Assembly: GCA_037176845.1 (NCBI GenBank)
Contig: JAYKXP010000087.1
Location: 124,001-188,000 of the forward strand
Length of the DNA stretch: 64,000 nt
Direction of reading: 5' to 3'
Source of the DNA: Paramarasmius palmivorus
Taxonomy: Eukaryota; Basidiomycota; Agaricomycetes; Agaricales; Marasmiaceae
The translations under genes and the position numbers were made by a program. Below, in pieces: positions 10,780-25,339 of this stretch (the stretch's first letter is position 1; the number at the start of each line of letters is the position of its first letter). The notes beneath the pieces were generated by a model. The model had not been told where the DNA came from. It ran no database searches and saw only the letters and a list, made by a program, of their open reading frames with translations.

Positions 10780-13705
10780 GCTATTAGAGCTTCTGGAGAC
10801 ATGGGTCTTTACCAAAGGGTGATAGGTTAAGGTTGCTGTGCTCATGGGAGCAATTAGATGCTGGTACCAGTTGCCCCAAATGACATTCATTATCTTCTGA
10901 ACTTCACCTTCAGCTGTTGAGTCCACAATTCCTTGAAGGTCAAGGGGTGGTTTTGAAAGCATGTCCACAGTAGGGCCAAGCTGGGCACCCATGGGAGTTT
11001 TGACATCAACTCTCCCACTCCTGCCATTTGGAATGCTAACTACATCTCCCACTTCTACATCTTGAGAATGAAATGGGTCAGAGTTATACATCAAATGAAA
11101 GAACAAGGGAAACTTACTATCACCTTTGACTTCCTGGAAACATGTGTAACAACCTACCACCTCAAGAATCATATGCCCAAGAGATCGGGCCAAATCCATT
11201 GATGTGGGATCAAAGCCCTGGTGACAATTAACCATTCTAATTGCATCATAGGCATCACAATCCCACTGACGATGACATACTTCAATGCCAGTCCTGAATG
11301 ACAGAAGCCCTAACCTCCACTGCTCACCCCTAGACACCTCCTTTTCCCCAGCAGAGTCAAATGACCAGTAGTACCTCTTTCCTCCCAGCCAGGCATCTCA
11401 TCTGTTTTCATTGTCAGAGGGGCAGGGGACTGGTTGGATAAAGAGGTATATTGGTGTTGAGAGGAGGATGTCAGTGGGTGTATGTGATTCTTCCTCATCC
11501 TGTTTCTGTTCAAACCGAAGGTAAAAGTGACCAAAATTAGCTGTTCATCAATAAGTACCAGGACTCTGACAAGAACCACAATAAACTCACCATACTCCCC
11601 CCATTCACACTCTTCAATCCCAAGCTGGCTGAAAATCCCATGTGCCTGTGACACCCATGAATCCACAAAGGAACTCCAAACCTCTCCAGGCTGCAAATCA
11701 TAAAATAGCTCAAATGACTTGAGGCTGCCAATGTCTGCTGGCATTAACATAAACCTATACCCCAATCAGCCCAAATAACCACTTTAACACTATTTCAAAC
11801 ACACCTCACAGATCTATCACCCATCACAAGTGTGTTTTCTCGCATAGCATCTGATACACGAAACCACTCCTTCCAGGGGTAGTAATACCATTGATCTCTG
11901 TCTCCTGGGTATTGAGTAATAACCTCTAGAGTTGTTCTGTGGTAAATTGTGCCAGGGAGGGATGAGAGGATGAGTTTGGCATCTTGGTTGTTGGGCCAAT
12001 CTGGGGCTCCTCTATTGGACCTGGAGATTCCCTCAATGATGTTGTGTACAGGAAGAATTCCAATCAGGTATTGGAAAAGAGTGCCAGTGTTGTTGTAGGT
12101 CTGGAAGTCAAGGGAACAATGATCACTACTGGGAAGTTCAAGAGTTGCCCCTTGCCAGACCCAGTAAATGATAGTGGAGGAATCCTTAACATACAGCCCT
12201 TTGCATAATGTGCCAGTCCTTGGTCTGATCCATAGTTCACGGAGAAACTAAAGGCTTAAATTGAGCATCAGATGTTTAGCCAAGATAGATGGACACACCG
12301 TTTGAGAGTCTATTCCTTGTGCAAGGCTAGCCTATAGAGCAGAGATGATTATCACAACAAGTAATGAGAGAGATAGAACATACATAGCTGAAATATATCT
12401 GTAAAAGTGCTGAGAAGCCATTTCGTTCAAATACATGTGACACTGGCACAAGTGCTACACACAAGTCAGTACAGTCTTATCATGAGGGTGTTGCTCTTCT
12501 CACCATCATAGAACACAAGTGAGGGAAATGGATTATAATTATTGTATCCAAAAAGCTGAACATAGTTGATATCCCTATGATGTGAAAGATGAGCTCTGGA
12601 AGAGACATTGTACAAGCAGCTCACTTGACAGCAGAAAAGGTCTCAAAGTCTCGTTGGTGGGCCTATAGCAAACAATCAATAAGGGCAGCATTAGAAGGAG
12701 AGATAAACTCACTTGAACAGCATCATGACCACTATATTTGACACACAGAAACTCCTTCTTTTCACCTCTATCCTCACCACAAATGCTGGCAGTGTAGATG
12801 ATTCTACGAGCATCCAGATTTCCCCAGGTTCTCCAGCCTTCTGCATCTGATCTCCACACTGTTGTCTCTGCAATCTTCTTTTTGAGCCAGATGTCTCCTA
12901 CCTTGAGTTCTTGATACTGAGATACACATCTCAGTAAGTCTTGTCAAACTCCAGTCATGATGGACATACCTGATTCCAAGCAGTTACTTGTTGAGTCTCC
13001 TTCTTTGGATCCAACAGCTGCAGTAGATTTCCCTGGACATGGTAATTGTACTGAGACCCAGCAACAGCTGAAAAGATGCCTCTGTCAATAGTAAAGTTGG
13101 AGCACTGTTCAAGTGACATGTGAGGTAGTGGTCAAAGGTCAAGGGGCATGCATGCAAAACAATTTCACCTTGAGGTGTTGTTCGCACAGCAATGGGAGAA
13201 TGATGATCATGATTGGGGCTGTATTCAATATGCTGTGAGTCCAAATCATGCCACATGGCACACAGCAAAGTATCACTCATGGCATCTTATGCCTTTTGGA
13301 TAACAAGGACTAACTTTGAACAAGTGCCTTGAAGAACAGATTGTCTGCATTTGTAGACTCAAAGATGAACACAATGGATATCCACCTGTCCTGATGTGCT
13401 TCTATCCAGAGAGTGAGTATGAGCTTTTGTTACCCACAGGGGAAAGTACATAACAGAAACTTACAGAATATCCAGAGTCAACCTTGAGCAAGATATACTC
13501 AGGCTCCTCGTCACAAATGCTGAAGTTCCAAGCTGATGAAGTGTAATCCATGTTCATCATATACAGTGAGTTCAAGGAACATTTCCAAGGTGTTTAAAAG
13601 ATCAACATGCACAGCTATCTCTAGCCATGCACTGACTTGTGTTGAATTGTCATTGGCAGAGATCATGTATTGATCTTGTTCTCTGCCTCTGGGTGCTACT
13701 ATCAT
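10777..13705 (-). pseudogene. Paralogue A of the 36-kb gene, with premature TGA
   Basis: Spliced minus-strand exons match the intact gene at 35999-38240 along most of its length. They include RSDAEGWRTWGNLDARRII, the DINYVQLFGYNNYN exon, the VSHVFERNGFSALLQIYF exon, the long exon with TGTLFQYLIGILPVHNIIEG, RFMLMPADIGSLKSFELF, and the final RTGIEVCHRQWDCDAYDAIR exon. Intron positions are conserved between the two. A TGA at 11398-11400 replaces the Trp of NENKWDAWLGG in the paralogue. The last exon differs from the paralogue and ends in a TAA at the MITE border. The N-terminal exon is altered: it gives YNYHVQGNLLQLLDP in place of the GG..F..VGGNQ motif. Exons upstream of 13090 are uncertain and may belong to another gene. 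Confidence 0.82.
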
Positions 13706-13719
13706 TCTGAAGTGAGGCT

Positions 13720-14900
13720 ATGCCTCGTGTCGATGAAAGTCAGAACCAAGAGTAATAATATAAAGACAGCTAGTTAGGGCAGCCGTTATTTACTGAAGAG
13801 CAGCGAGAAACAAGGTCATACTAAATCATATCTTTTTCATTATGTTCGCCGAGGAAGTATCACGCTAAGCACAAATATCAGCTCAAGATGCTGCACGCAG
13901 AACGACTAGAACTTACCAGTAAAATTTCTTTAGCAGTTCACCGATTCTTCAAGGATTCAGCTTCACCACCGTGAACGCGCCAAACCCCAGCTCAGGGAAG
14001 ACAGCAGCACATGATGTTTCTACCACTGGAGATCCCATACATCCGCTCCTTTTGAGTAACAAAACGCCATGCGAAAACCGGTCCCCGCAAAGCCAGCATC
14101 TATCACTATTCTGAGCCAATCTCAGCGGCAGCTTGTTGTGCAACAGCTTTCTCTTTGTGAGCCAGAGACTGCGCCTATGCCTGCAATGGCAACGATAAAG
14201 GGCCTATCGAACATTCCAATGCCGATAGAGCCTGCATGATGCTTCGGAGTGAGCATAGCTCAGAGTGCGAGCTCGATATGAGGATTTGAAGAGCGAGACG
14301 GGAAGAGTTGGGCTGGGGAGCAGGAGGTAGGTGGAGAATGGATTGGCACTGTCAAGATCCCTTATATCTCCTGAGTCTGACTTGAGGTGATGAATTCATG
14401 AGTGCAACAAGGAGCCCCAAGTTCGGCGTTGGGTTGCCTGAAAAGACTCTGAAAGGGACGGCGTTGGCGAATAGAGGAATGGGTGTCAGTAAAACGCGGT
14501 CGAAAAGACCAGGAATGACCAGCGCTGACCTTTTGTATGCAGAACAAAAACTTGTCCATCTTTCCCACTATACCGGTCTTGTATCCATGTCTCTGACCAC
14601 CGCACGATCTACCGCAAGCTTTTTCGTAACTTTTCACGGCTAGAATATAGGTAGGAATGTAGACACCAGAAAGTCAACGATTTCCTACACGACCCAATCC
14701 TTATTCGGGCGGTGTCCGAAGCAACGATGTCACCTGCGAAGAACATCAGCCACTGGCGAACCAATCAAAGGAGATAAGAAATGACATACCGTCGACAAAG
14801 ACACAAAATGCCGCTTGGAGACTGACGCTTTCGTTCACCACCCTTGAGCAAAACCAGCTGGCAGAGTTGGTGCAGGCCACCAAGTACCCACTCCTCCTTT
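13720..14900. other. No recognised gene
   Basis: Several short ORFs occur on both strands (for example 13949-14143 and 14362-14637 on the minus strand), but none has a domain, homologue within the window or convincing splice partner. I can support nothing specific here. Confidence 0.4.
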
Positions 14901-17360
14901 CTCCTCGCTACACCCTTAGCTGAGGCGACAGCTGACATCCGTGTACGTGGCGCAGAGCAGGGGGTACGGGAGTACGCTCAACTCCCTCGCATTCATCATC
15001 TCCCCCTGTGCCGATGCTACCTCTTCACCCCAATCCCAATCCATACCCCCACCCTCAACCCACATGGTCTCAGCATCTACGGCTGACGTCCCAACTCTAC
15101 CCCATAACAAGCCTAAACCCAAAGAAAGAGCATCCAGTTCTGGAGTCGGGGGTGATATGGGGTGAGGTTCAGCTACGGGTGTATTAACGGCGGGACCTCG
15201 TCTACACTCGCATCTCTTCAGTAGAACAAACATGAAGGAATACCCCAGCACGCTAGGTGTTTAGGATGGGGGACCCGAATTGAGGAGGTAGTAAGTTCGT
15301 AGTTGGTAGATATCCCCAGCATTCTATTCGGGTGCCAAGTCGACTAGCGGTGGTTATTCGTGTAAGGAGGACCCGGAAACTTCGGGTGCATTAATCTGAC
15401 TGGAAGGAAAAGGTGCAAAGATCAGCAAAACGGGCGGAAAAAGAGCAAAAAAGGTACATACTTTGGGCGTTACTGTAAGACTAGTACCCTTCATCAACGG
15501 TCTTTTTTTTTGCCTTGATGCTAGCTCCTCGTCGATAAGAAACCCAATCGTGGTTGGGCCAGGTTATTAGGTGGAGCGTGTTGACCCAGGGAGAAGACGG
15601 AATGGATTGGAAGATCAGATGGGATGCGCGAGGCTCGAGGACGAGGAAGTGGTGTCTTCTGGCGGAGTATGGATTCCTGAGAAATGCTAGATGTTGGGCC
15701 ACTCGTCTTGAAGCATATGAAAGGCTCATTTCGAGTGCGTAAGGTCGTTAACCCGGCGTTGGGTGTAGTGGACAATGCCATGTCTTTTCATGGGCTGGAA
15801 GCGTGTTTGCGGAGGGAAAAGAGAGGTAGTGGACCGGCAATGCAGTGGAATACATTTTCATTTCAAGCGGTGTATATGTTGAATTGGGCGCGTGCTTGCG
15901 TAGGAGGAGCAATGAGCAACGATGAAAACCGTAGACAGACTAGTGTACATACCAAAAGTCCAGAAAATCCCATAACGCCTCGGGTAGTAATTGGAGTTGA
16001 TTTTGCTAAGCTATTAGAAGGTATGAGAACGAAAAAGTCGAGTAGGAAATAGTTGAACGCACCTGAACGCGTTGAAGGAGGTGATGGTTTGAGAGAAAGC
16101 CAAGCGCCGCGGCAAAGGCTTTACGCGTTGACCACCATGTCACCTTTTCTCAAAGTGCTCTACTTAGCCCATTCACATCGTAGGTATGTCTACACATTTC
16201 TACATTCCTAGCAGTATGTTTGATCCGTCCCTCACAGTAAAGTACATAATGTCGTTCAACGTTCCGCCTCGATTGTAATTTCAGATCGTAACTAGCTCGC
16301 GACACTTGCGGTTCCAAAAGAAACGATACGACATATACAAAAGGTGTCTTCTTCGCGTAAATCTCTCGATTTCTATACCTGACCTTCAGTGCCAGAAGAA
16401 TCGGACTCTGGATTGCTTGGGACACGCAAGTATACAAAGCGAGCATACCGAGTTCATGTATGTACAATAGCTAGGTCTCGAGCAATTCACGAAGTCTCCC
16501 ATATATCGACCAGTCCCTCTTCTCGTCGTACCCAACAAACGGAACATCATGTCTGTATCGTCAGGCATACCTACAGGCCATACACGAACGTTAGTCACAC
16601 TCTGAAAGGCTCAAGACGAAGCCCAACGTACCCCGTGCATTCCAATCTGATATGACCTCCTCTCAACTTCATCAAACCTGTCCATCTCGGTACTGGTAGC
16701 GGGGCCTTGGACAGCAGTTGTTTTTGCAAAGCAGGCTCTCGAGGTAGAGCCAACCCAAATACCAAGCTCTTCCACCTGGGTTCTGATATAGCTCTTTCAA
16801 AAGAACGATGAGCCCGCGCTACCCACAGGATAAACTAAAACTCATCGAACCTCTCGGTTTTAACCATGCGCGAGACATGCTCTGGCTATTCATTTCCGAG
16901 GACCAGCCAACAAAGAAGTCTGAGAAGCCAGTTTGACGCGCTTCTTCAATGGATCGATCACCATCCGCAATTTCCTCTGGTTGAATTCGGTATGGCTTGC
17001 GTTGAAGCATAATCGGCGCGGATTATGTATTGTTCTGCGTCTCTAAGTACCTCGAGACGCTATCTGGGCTTCGTGTCGATGGCACTTGGATCCGAGGCGA
17101 CAGCTAAGGTAAACATTAATAACCGAAGAGCTACAGTGGAAGATGCAGACGGACTAATCTGTGCATACCTTCATCCCATCCCCAGCGAAGGCCCAGAGCC
17201 AAATCTTGAACGACGATACGGTCCTCGAGAGGAATCTCATTGCACTAAAAATGACTATCAGGGAAAGAAGCTGCGTTCAGACAAGTAGGACATACCAGCT
17301 GACACATTCAGTGCATCGACTCTCTGTGTGACATCCACAAAGACAGCATCCGTCACTTGC
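14900..17360 (-). repeat. Duplicated unit, copy 1 (minus strand)
   Basis: This block matches 25340-27800 in inverted orientation over its whole length. Matching landmarks include 15370-15560 with 27170-27350 (GGGCGTTACTGTAAGACTAG and its flanks), 15770-15920 with 26800-26945, 16075-16145 with 26580-26660, 16230-16270 with 26450-26520, and 16880-17000 with 25690-25815. Spliceable GT..AG boundaries are kept in both arms. One shared segment reads RSIEEARQTGF then FFVGWSSEMN, so the unit was once protein-coding. Both arms now have stops and frameshifts. I do not recognise the protein family. Confidence 0.78.
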
Positions 17361-19400
17361 GACTTATCTAACCTGCTGAATGACATTTCGTCTCCCTATA
17401 CCTGAGACGTCAATGATACCCGCAACAGTATCAATAACGCGACCACCGAACGCTCCAAGCTTTGGGTGACTTGAAGCGCAAACGAAAAATGGCTTAGATT
17501 TCGGGTTTGGGGTAAGTAGCTCTGAGCATCCCAAGCCTTAATCGGATGATAACCAAACAGACAACGTCGGCCATCATACCTCCAAGCCTAGAAATTATGC
17601 GCAACTTAGCCAGCGAACCAACCGAACAAGACGTCGCTCCACATACCGATTACCCCTCTTGTCCTCCTCGCTACACCAGCCAGCAAGAGATTCGCAAGCC
17701 GCAACAACAACGGTATCTGTGACGTTCGTTGGAAATCCAAATGGTGTGGGGCGTAGGGTCGACACGCCTAGTCCCTCAAACGCAACATCTGAACCATACA
17801 CAGATGTTCTTCCTTCAACCCAACCAACTTCATACCTATTACACATCAGCGCTCAGCAGCCAGGGGGAGCGATACGGCGAACTATCCAAGCCTGGCTTTG
17901 CGTCTAACCCAAAGTCAACGAACGACTCCGAGAACAACCAGACCCGGAGCTGGGATTGAGATGATGGATATTGGGGTAAAGCTGAGCTGTGGGTGTATGG
18001 ATGTGGATCCCCAGTTGAGACACGTTTGGCGCTCAGCATTCAGCACCTGGGAAGCGCCATATGGAGAGGCGGTTCCTGTATCTTTGATTCTTCCGGAAGC
18101 GCGAAGTTTTCGGGGCACCGTGCAAGTTCTTTGATGTCATTGACCCCTCGATCGCTATAGACCTTTTAGTAACTATCCGAGATACTGAGAAACTGATAGA
18201 CACTTACCAGCATTTACACCGCAATCCAACTCTTCTCCGGACATATCCAAACACTGGATATGCAAGAGATGACACGGAGCAAACTGTTCCGACGATACGC
18301 TGCTCCTAGACACATATCCTTCGCGTCTTCTCTGTAAAAGACGGATCGAGAGGAAGGAGTAATGGTTATGCCGTTCTTCCTTCTTTGGGGGGCACTGAAG
18401 ACACGTACAGCACTTTCCCATACGCGGAAAGCCTTGGTAGCAGACACCGAGGCCGTCGTGGTTTCAAGGGTGCGATGTCGGTTCATGACGGAGGTATCGC
18501 AGCTGGATCTCGTTCTTGTAGATGTCGTCTTGGGAATCCACAATTCCTCGCACTTTCTGAATACCACATAGTCTTCGGTGCTCGTCCTCGCCAAGGCTGA
18601 AAGCGCGAAACAATGGTTCAGTCTGGGGGATATTCGCCACGGAGTGGGGTTTACATACCTTGCCCAAGATATTCATGTTCACGTTTTTGTGGTTTTGGTA
18701 GTTTTCCTCGATCTTTTGAGCTCACAAGGAACTCGGCATATGCTTTGCCTTCCATCCTATACTTTTCTGCTCTTCATAGGTACTCGAGCTCTTCGTGTCG
18801 ACGCAGTTCAGAGCCAGCGACGGTATTACCCAGATGTGCTAGCTAGAGTAACCGTCGGCGTCAGTAACTGAAAGCTGAAGGAAAGGAAACTGAGGTACAG
18901 ACGCACCTATGCCTGCGTCTTCATCCCACCTTTGAGAACGACCGATTACGCGTTCGAACGGGGAAATATCCTTCGGAAAAGACATCATATCGCGCTAAAC
19001 GTGATTATCAGCAAAAGACAATCCGCTGAGTGTTCAGACATACCCGTTCGGCGATGCTTCTTTATCGAATCATCGGTTCAATAGCCCAAGGAACCACAAT
19101 GGCCGCGGAAGATCCGGAACCGAGAAGCATGCCAATTTTACACCTTCGAAACTGTAAAGGTTCGCCCACACAAAAATCCGGCGGCACCGAGCCTAATCGA
19201 TCATCCGCCGACAACAACTCGATATTGCCTTTTCCTTGAGCTTCAGGCATAGCCTACAACCACAAAAGTATCGGCCCGGTGAAACGACCACTGAATGTAA
19301 ACCCGGGATTCCCAAACGTGAGGTGGATTCGGAATACATATGGGATGCGGAAAAGTCGGAGTATGGGTCAAGAGATAGACGAAGCACGAGTCGTTGATAT
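17361..19400. other. Degenerate intron-bearing sequence, no gene assigned
   Basis: Short ORFs with plausible splice sites occur on both strands (for example 18214-18594 minus). Base composition and style match the flanking duplicated units, and parts may be the 5' half of copy 1, but I could not align them convincingly or assign a product. Confidence 0.35.
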
Positions 19401-21420
19401 GCTGGCACCAACTTGGGTATCGATGAGGTGGTCGGTGTGTTGAGGGCAGGAAGAAGTTCCGAGTTCATCATTTTGGTTGAAAGCTTTGGGCTATAGATGT
19501 GAAAGATACCACTGTGGACGAATGTAAGTAAAACATGCCCAAGAAGTGAGGAACAGGTACTGGGTACTTACCCTGGGCGTTATACTGCAGGTAGAACCAA
19601 CAGTCCCATCTCAGCGGTCGTTTCGACACTTCCAGCCTTCGCATCCGGGCTTACGGTCACCACAAAATACGGCAAGAGTCTTTGCGCGACCTGGTTGGAA
19701 AGGCTAGCTGAAAAAGGCAGCGGACCAGGTGTGTTTGGGTTGTGGAGTGCGTTGGCGTTGGGGGACCGGCAGTCCCCAGACGCGGCGACAAGAGTCTACG
19801 AGAGAGGACATTTGGAAAACTGGGGGAGGAGTACGAAAGATGCTGCGCGTTGGATTCCATGAGAGATGCTGGTGAGATTAGGGTGTAGATCCGTAATGGG
19901 TGCGGGAGTGGAACTGCAACCGAGTATGATTGGGTGAGGAAATACGACGGCCCGTGCTTTTCTGGAGAGTAGTGGGGAGACATGCATAGCAGGGTCTGCT
20001 ACTAGTAGCGGCTACTAGAGGTTGAAGTGGTTGATGTGTCGGGAACGGTATAGAGCGTTGTTGAACTGACGACGCTTCGGATTCAGGGAAGATATTGGTT
20101 GGCTGTGGAGCAGAATACATCGTCGGAAGTGTAGTTTATGATCTGGGTTTGTACTTGCGTAGGAAGAGTAATGAGCAAGGGGAAAAGTCGTAAAGTGAAC
20201 AGGGTACATACCAAATTCCACGTATTGTCGTGCTCTCAGGTGTTTGAAGCTTGAAGCTGGTCCTGCTAGGCTGTTTAAAGATGTTAGATCTGATAGAGCT
20301 CAAGACGGAGAGAAAGCATTGGTTATACGTACCGTTATAGGACTGCGAATAGACAAACGCAGTCGGAAGATGGTGGTTTTGAGCGAGGAGCAATTGCCGG
20401 CGGCACACCCGACACCCTTTCACGACTCTTTACCTCGACCAAGGCCATCTCATCCTCCTCAGGAGCTCCAATCCCAGGATGACTCAAAAACATACACATA
20501 TCTCTTCAAAGTCGCGAAAAATACGCGTTCCTCGTTCCACAACTCCCGCAACATTCTCAGTTGATTCTCAGCTCATTGCCCACAGTATCGACATGTTATG
20601 CCTCGTTATTTGGAAGCTCAGAATGCAGATTCTACTGGAGTAGATCTAGGAAAAGGGGCGTATCTATTCCTCCAATACACTTTCTCACTCATATGGCCTC
20701 AACTCCGTCTAGGGATTGGTCTCGAAGTTCAACACGCCCTTCCATGCCTAGTTCGGAACTACAACCAACAAAACTTACGCGCACAATCCCGTAGCTTCAC
20801 TTCTATTGCACCTCCTGCCTACTATACCCCTCCTACCCTGCCTCTAACCCCAATCTACTCTCGTCGGAACAATCGTCACGGAATCGGTGAATCTCCGCAC
20901 GCGCCTGACCGACACTGACACCCCAAATCTACAATCCGAGGCTCCAAAAGTCTGGATCTGAGTTCATCGTCACTCAAGCTCAACAGTTGACGGAGAGTAG
21001 TTGCGTAGTTGGCTCTATCAGCCGGGACATGGGGCTTGAACAAGGTGAGCACCGTCTTTCCATGTTCACGACTTCTACTCATTCTATATGGTACACTAGA
21101 TCCCAACACATCTCAAATCTGAACTCGGAACACACTCCGCCGCTCGCTCCGGTATTCTCCCATCCCCACGATTACCAACTGCCCCGCAACTTTCTGCACC
21201 TTGAAGAGGTAGAGATCTTGGCGCAAATGCATAGGCGATTCTTGGGACATCTGGTAGCCGAGATTCGGGTTCTGTATCAACGTTCGACAGGGTCGTCGGT
21301 TCGGAGGGTCGTTAGTTCAGATGGGCGTCGAGTTCTTCGGTTGAGGGTTGAGATTAAGGCGCAGTAGATCCCCGGAGAAAGGGGTCAAAGAGCTCAGTGA
21401 GTATTGAGATATACCAGGTT
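19400..21420 (-). repeat. Duplicated unit, copy 2 (minus strand)
   Basis: The 3' half (19550-20420) matches copies 1 and 4, including the CTGGGCGTTA segment, the TTGCGTAGGAAGAGTAATGA segment at 20155 and the GCCGCCGGC-type segment at 20390-20410. The 5' half (20880-21360) matches copy 7 at 41440-41720 in inverted orientation; translated on the minus strand both give a FKPH.PAD....TLRQLL.LSDD motif. The protein family is not recognised and no long intact frame remains. Confidence 0.72.
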
Positions 21421-22289
21421 GTTGTGAAGACACTAATTTTGTTGCAGAGCAAGTGGAAAGCTCGCACCCCAAGGCGCAGATGTACCTTTCCCGAGTTCTT
21501 TCCGTTTTAGGAAGGACCCCTACCACTTATAGACATACACGAAGCAACTTGAATAAACACGACATTGATATCACCTACATACTTTACAAGATATTGGGAG
21601 CATAGTCAAAGCATCGCCGTTGACTTGAACTTATATACCGAATCCAACAGTGTTATTAGGTAGCGCTACTATACCTCGGAGGTCAACGACGAAGATGTAT
21701 CGCGTGTACATACATAGAAGATACGTTTCGTTGAACGGAATAGCATGAAAGTCCAGATACGGGGTATCATCCATGATTGTTCACCTGTATACGTGCTCCT
21801 ATTCAAAACTGGTCGCGAAAAAAACACAAACCCCAATTCCGGGTTCCATGCGATACCTGGAAGGTGGCAAGTGTCTTTAAGAACGGTGGTGGGTAATCAT
21901 CCTGTCGCCAGACGTTCTGGGTGACTAGGTTGACGGGTGCTGTACACAAGGCAGCATCAATATCAGTCGAGGCCAGAAAAAGGGAAGAGTACATACCCGC
22001 CCAGGCTTACTCCATTACCCATTATCCGCCGCTTTTTTCTTGTTCGTGTCTGACTAAGCGTATCCCCTCCCCATCTTATCCCTTCCAAGGATACCGTATT
22101 TGGGCCTAGGAGGCGTTCAATGAATACCCCCACGGCGTATCGTGCTGACAATGCCGAGAACTTGGCCCAAACGACCAAACAGCCTCAGCTCGTTGGACAG
22201 GTCTCATGAGCGAAGAAAGCCAGAGCTCGAGTGAAGGTGGAGCCGGGGGTGTAGATAAGGGGAGCCGAAGAAGTGGAAATGGAAGCTTC
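21421..22289. other. No recognised gene
   Basis: I see only short ORFs without domain or internal homologue. The stretch separates duplicated-unit copies 2 and 3. Confidence 0.35.
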
Positions 22290-24790
22290 GGTTGGTAGCA
22301 AAGCTTCGTAGAGCTCAGGCAGCTCGGAAAGCTCAGAACCCGGGCTTGGGGTACAGTATAAATCTAGAAGACAGTTCTGAAGAGTAGGGCTACGAGGTGG
22401 TAAGGGCGGAGAGCGGACGTTTGGATATTGAGGAGGTAGGATGTGCGCGTGTAGTAATGAGACGTTCTTCCCAAGCTTGCCAGCATGACCGAAAGGCTAC
22501 GACGTCGATAGGACTTCAGCGAGATTTTCTTGCCGCTGTAGATCATCGCATGTCAGTAAGATGCGTCGAAAAAGTGGGGGATAGTGTCCACTTACCTAGC
22601 AGTGCCATACCAACAAGCCAACTCGAATCGATTCTACCCTGTCCATTCTCGTATCCACAAGTTTATCATCACCCTATAAACTACCATGAACGCATCCGCA
22701 ACTTGCCGGAAGGTATGGGACAAGACTCCTGGGCTGGACAAACGGAGCGGTCGGGATTGGTGCGTGTTGGGGGAGTTCATGGGTGCGGTAGCAGGAGGAA
22801 TTCAGGAGGAAGGTGGTTGAGAATTTGTTGAAGACCTTCATCCTGCGGAGTCCGGAGAAGTTGGGACAGGAAAAATGTAGCGTGAAAACCAGGATGCAGG
22901 CTAGAGTATGTATAGGCGACCGGACGCGTTGCAATGCGAGTACGAGGAAGAAACGGGATTTATATGACCCATATCGCGGAAGGAGGGAAACTGCAGCCTA
23001 GTTAAAATGATTAGAGTATTGTGGACGGGACTGTAGCGATTTGGGCTTGGAGTGATTGGGAATGGGGTCGAGGAGCGCGTTTGAGAACGTGAAAGGGGTT
23101 ATCCATGGAAAAGAATGCATCTTCGAAGGTATAGATAGCATTTTTGGGCCTGAGAGGGGTTTAGACGGTGGTTTGGACTTCTAGTCGCCTTGGAGGAGTT
23201 ATGAGCAACGGTGAAAAACAGTAAGACTAGCGAACATACCAAACTGATGATCGTGTCTTGAATTCGATTTTGCTGAATTCCTGAACGGCGTATTAGATCC
23301 AAGAATAACACGCAAAAAACATTTGAACGCACCATCACAGGACGAAAGCAATGAACGCGTTGATGAATGAGGCAAGAACGAGGTGGTCGTTTTGAGGAAA
23401 GCCAAGCGCCGGCGACGAACGCGCTTGCACCTCGACCACTATGACCCTTTTCTACCCAACGCTTCCGACTCTGAGAACTCTAATTCGGCCGTATACGCAC
23501 TCTCAGATGTAACAGGTACGTATCTTTTTTCTACATCCCTCGCAGCACGCTCAGCCTATCTCACAGGCAAACTACACCTTATGCCTCCGACTACCAGCTT
23601 CTTTTTGTGCTCAGAGTGGGGACTTCGCCAGGTAAACAACCACGGAAAGGTATGGCTCCGACCCTTCAGTTCATTTTCCCATTATCATGGCCTCCACAGC
23701 GCCTAGTATTTGACCTCAAAGTGGCCTTCCATCTCGAAACCACCTTACAACCAACACCCTTGCGCGCACTCTTGTAGCTCCAAATTACCATGCAGGCTAT
23801 TTCTGAAGTTGTGTGCGAGGGTCTTATCGATGTGAAGACAGAGGATAGTGACCGATTTAAATATGATACTTCGGAGACCAAAGGTATACTCTTTGACCTG
23901 TTCCCTCTATCAACCAATCTTACCATCTTTTATTACAAGATTTGGAGCGACAGAGGTACCGAGGAGAAGTGCTCCGGACCTTGATCTATTCAATCGCTCA
24001 TAGTAGTGTGCCAGTGCAGCCAACAGTCCAGATATCCCCAAAGCGCTCCGGGGCACAGGACGAAATGATAGTCAAGCTACCATACCTCCCGGTGCTCTTG
24101 CTAGTACCCACATAGATCGTCATGGAGCCTAGCTCTGCTCTCGTATCGATCATTCGATCTCTACGCGCGCGCAGCGGACACCAACATGCCTAATCTATAA
24201 CGATGCTTTGGTGGTCCGGATTTCGGTTTCTCGTTGTTCAAGCTTTCAAGGCTCAGCGTTGTACGGAGAGTGGACCACTAGTTGATTTTGTCAGCTAGGA
24301 CACAGGCGTGGGCTTGAACTTTAATGCCAAAGGTAAAAACTCGTCTCCCAAATTTATGATGCAGCGTTGATTCATTCTACACCCGTAGATCCCAAAGCTT
24401 TAGATCCTAAACAAGAATAAGAACACGAACATGTTCCGCCCCGTCTATGGTGAATGCTCTCCTCACATTCTTGCACCTCAACGATAGCTTATACCCCAGC
24501 CAGCTTTTACAACCCAACAGAGTCGAATCTACTCCCGTTCTCGAACCAGTGCTTTGATCATCTATTCGCCTCAAGATTTGAATCCGGGACCGACATTAGC
24601 TCCAGACGTTGTCGCCGAGCTGTGAAGTTTCAGCGCTACAGAGCTAGACCACCTCCTAACGTTGGATGCGTCGGCGAATTGGGGGTATCGGAAAGCTGAG
24701 TACTATACCAAGGCCCAGCGTCGAATTGGAACGTCAGTTGAGATAGACGTCGAGTGGTTCAGTTGCTCGGAGATCCTCGGGGAGCGATCA
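22290..24790 (-). repeat. Duplicated unit, copy 3 (minus strand)
   Basis: The 3' part (22300-23420) matches copy 6 (38950-40400) in inverted orientation. Examples are 22390-22420 with 40200-40235 (CCTCGTAGCCCTACT complement) and 22680-22760 with 39880-39960. The segment 23380-23420 carries the shared AAGCCAAGCGCCGGCG. The 5' part (24150-24500) runs parallel to copy 2 (20880-21200). Coding potential is degraded. Confidence 0.7.
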
Positions 24791-25339
24791 GAGAGTCTGG
24801 TAAGTAGTCTTGCGATCTACTAGCCGCTTGTTTTCAATGTGCTGATTCCTCTCTACAGCAGTGGGCATAAATGGGGTGTAGAATTGCGTGTATGGTAGTA
24901 TTGACATGCTCGCACCCCATGTTTCCGAGACCTTTCCCAAAACGGAAGGATGATTGCTGTATTTGGAAATCATGGAACAAAAACCATTATACGGAGATAC
25001 CACGTTGCTGTATAAACAAGGGCTACATGCTACATGGCGACTACGAGCTATTGGGATGTTTAAAGTCTCGCCACCGTGAATCCCAAGTACTCAAACATTC
25101 TGATACTGGTTTCCGCCTGGAAGGAGAGTGGATATCGTATGTTGGCTTCTCTCATCCTACACCTTGCATCCTGGCTCACACCTCCCATCCCAGCATAGGT
25201 CCAAGTTATCATTTACACCTTCGGCAATGTAATCCAGCCAACTCATGTTCAACGTTCAACACCTCCGTGTCATCTTCCTCAACACGCTTCCCGACACAAC
25301 CTTGACACCACACTCCCAATCGCCTCCACCACAAGTAGC

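Noticed and set aside
20876..21109. Intact gene for the FKPHxPAD protein
   Set aside because: The motif is shared among repeat copies but each copy has stops or shifts soon after; treated as part of degraded duplicated units.
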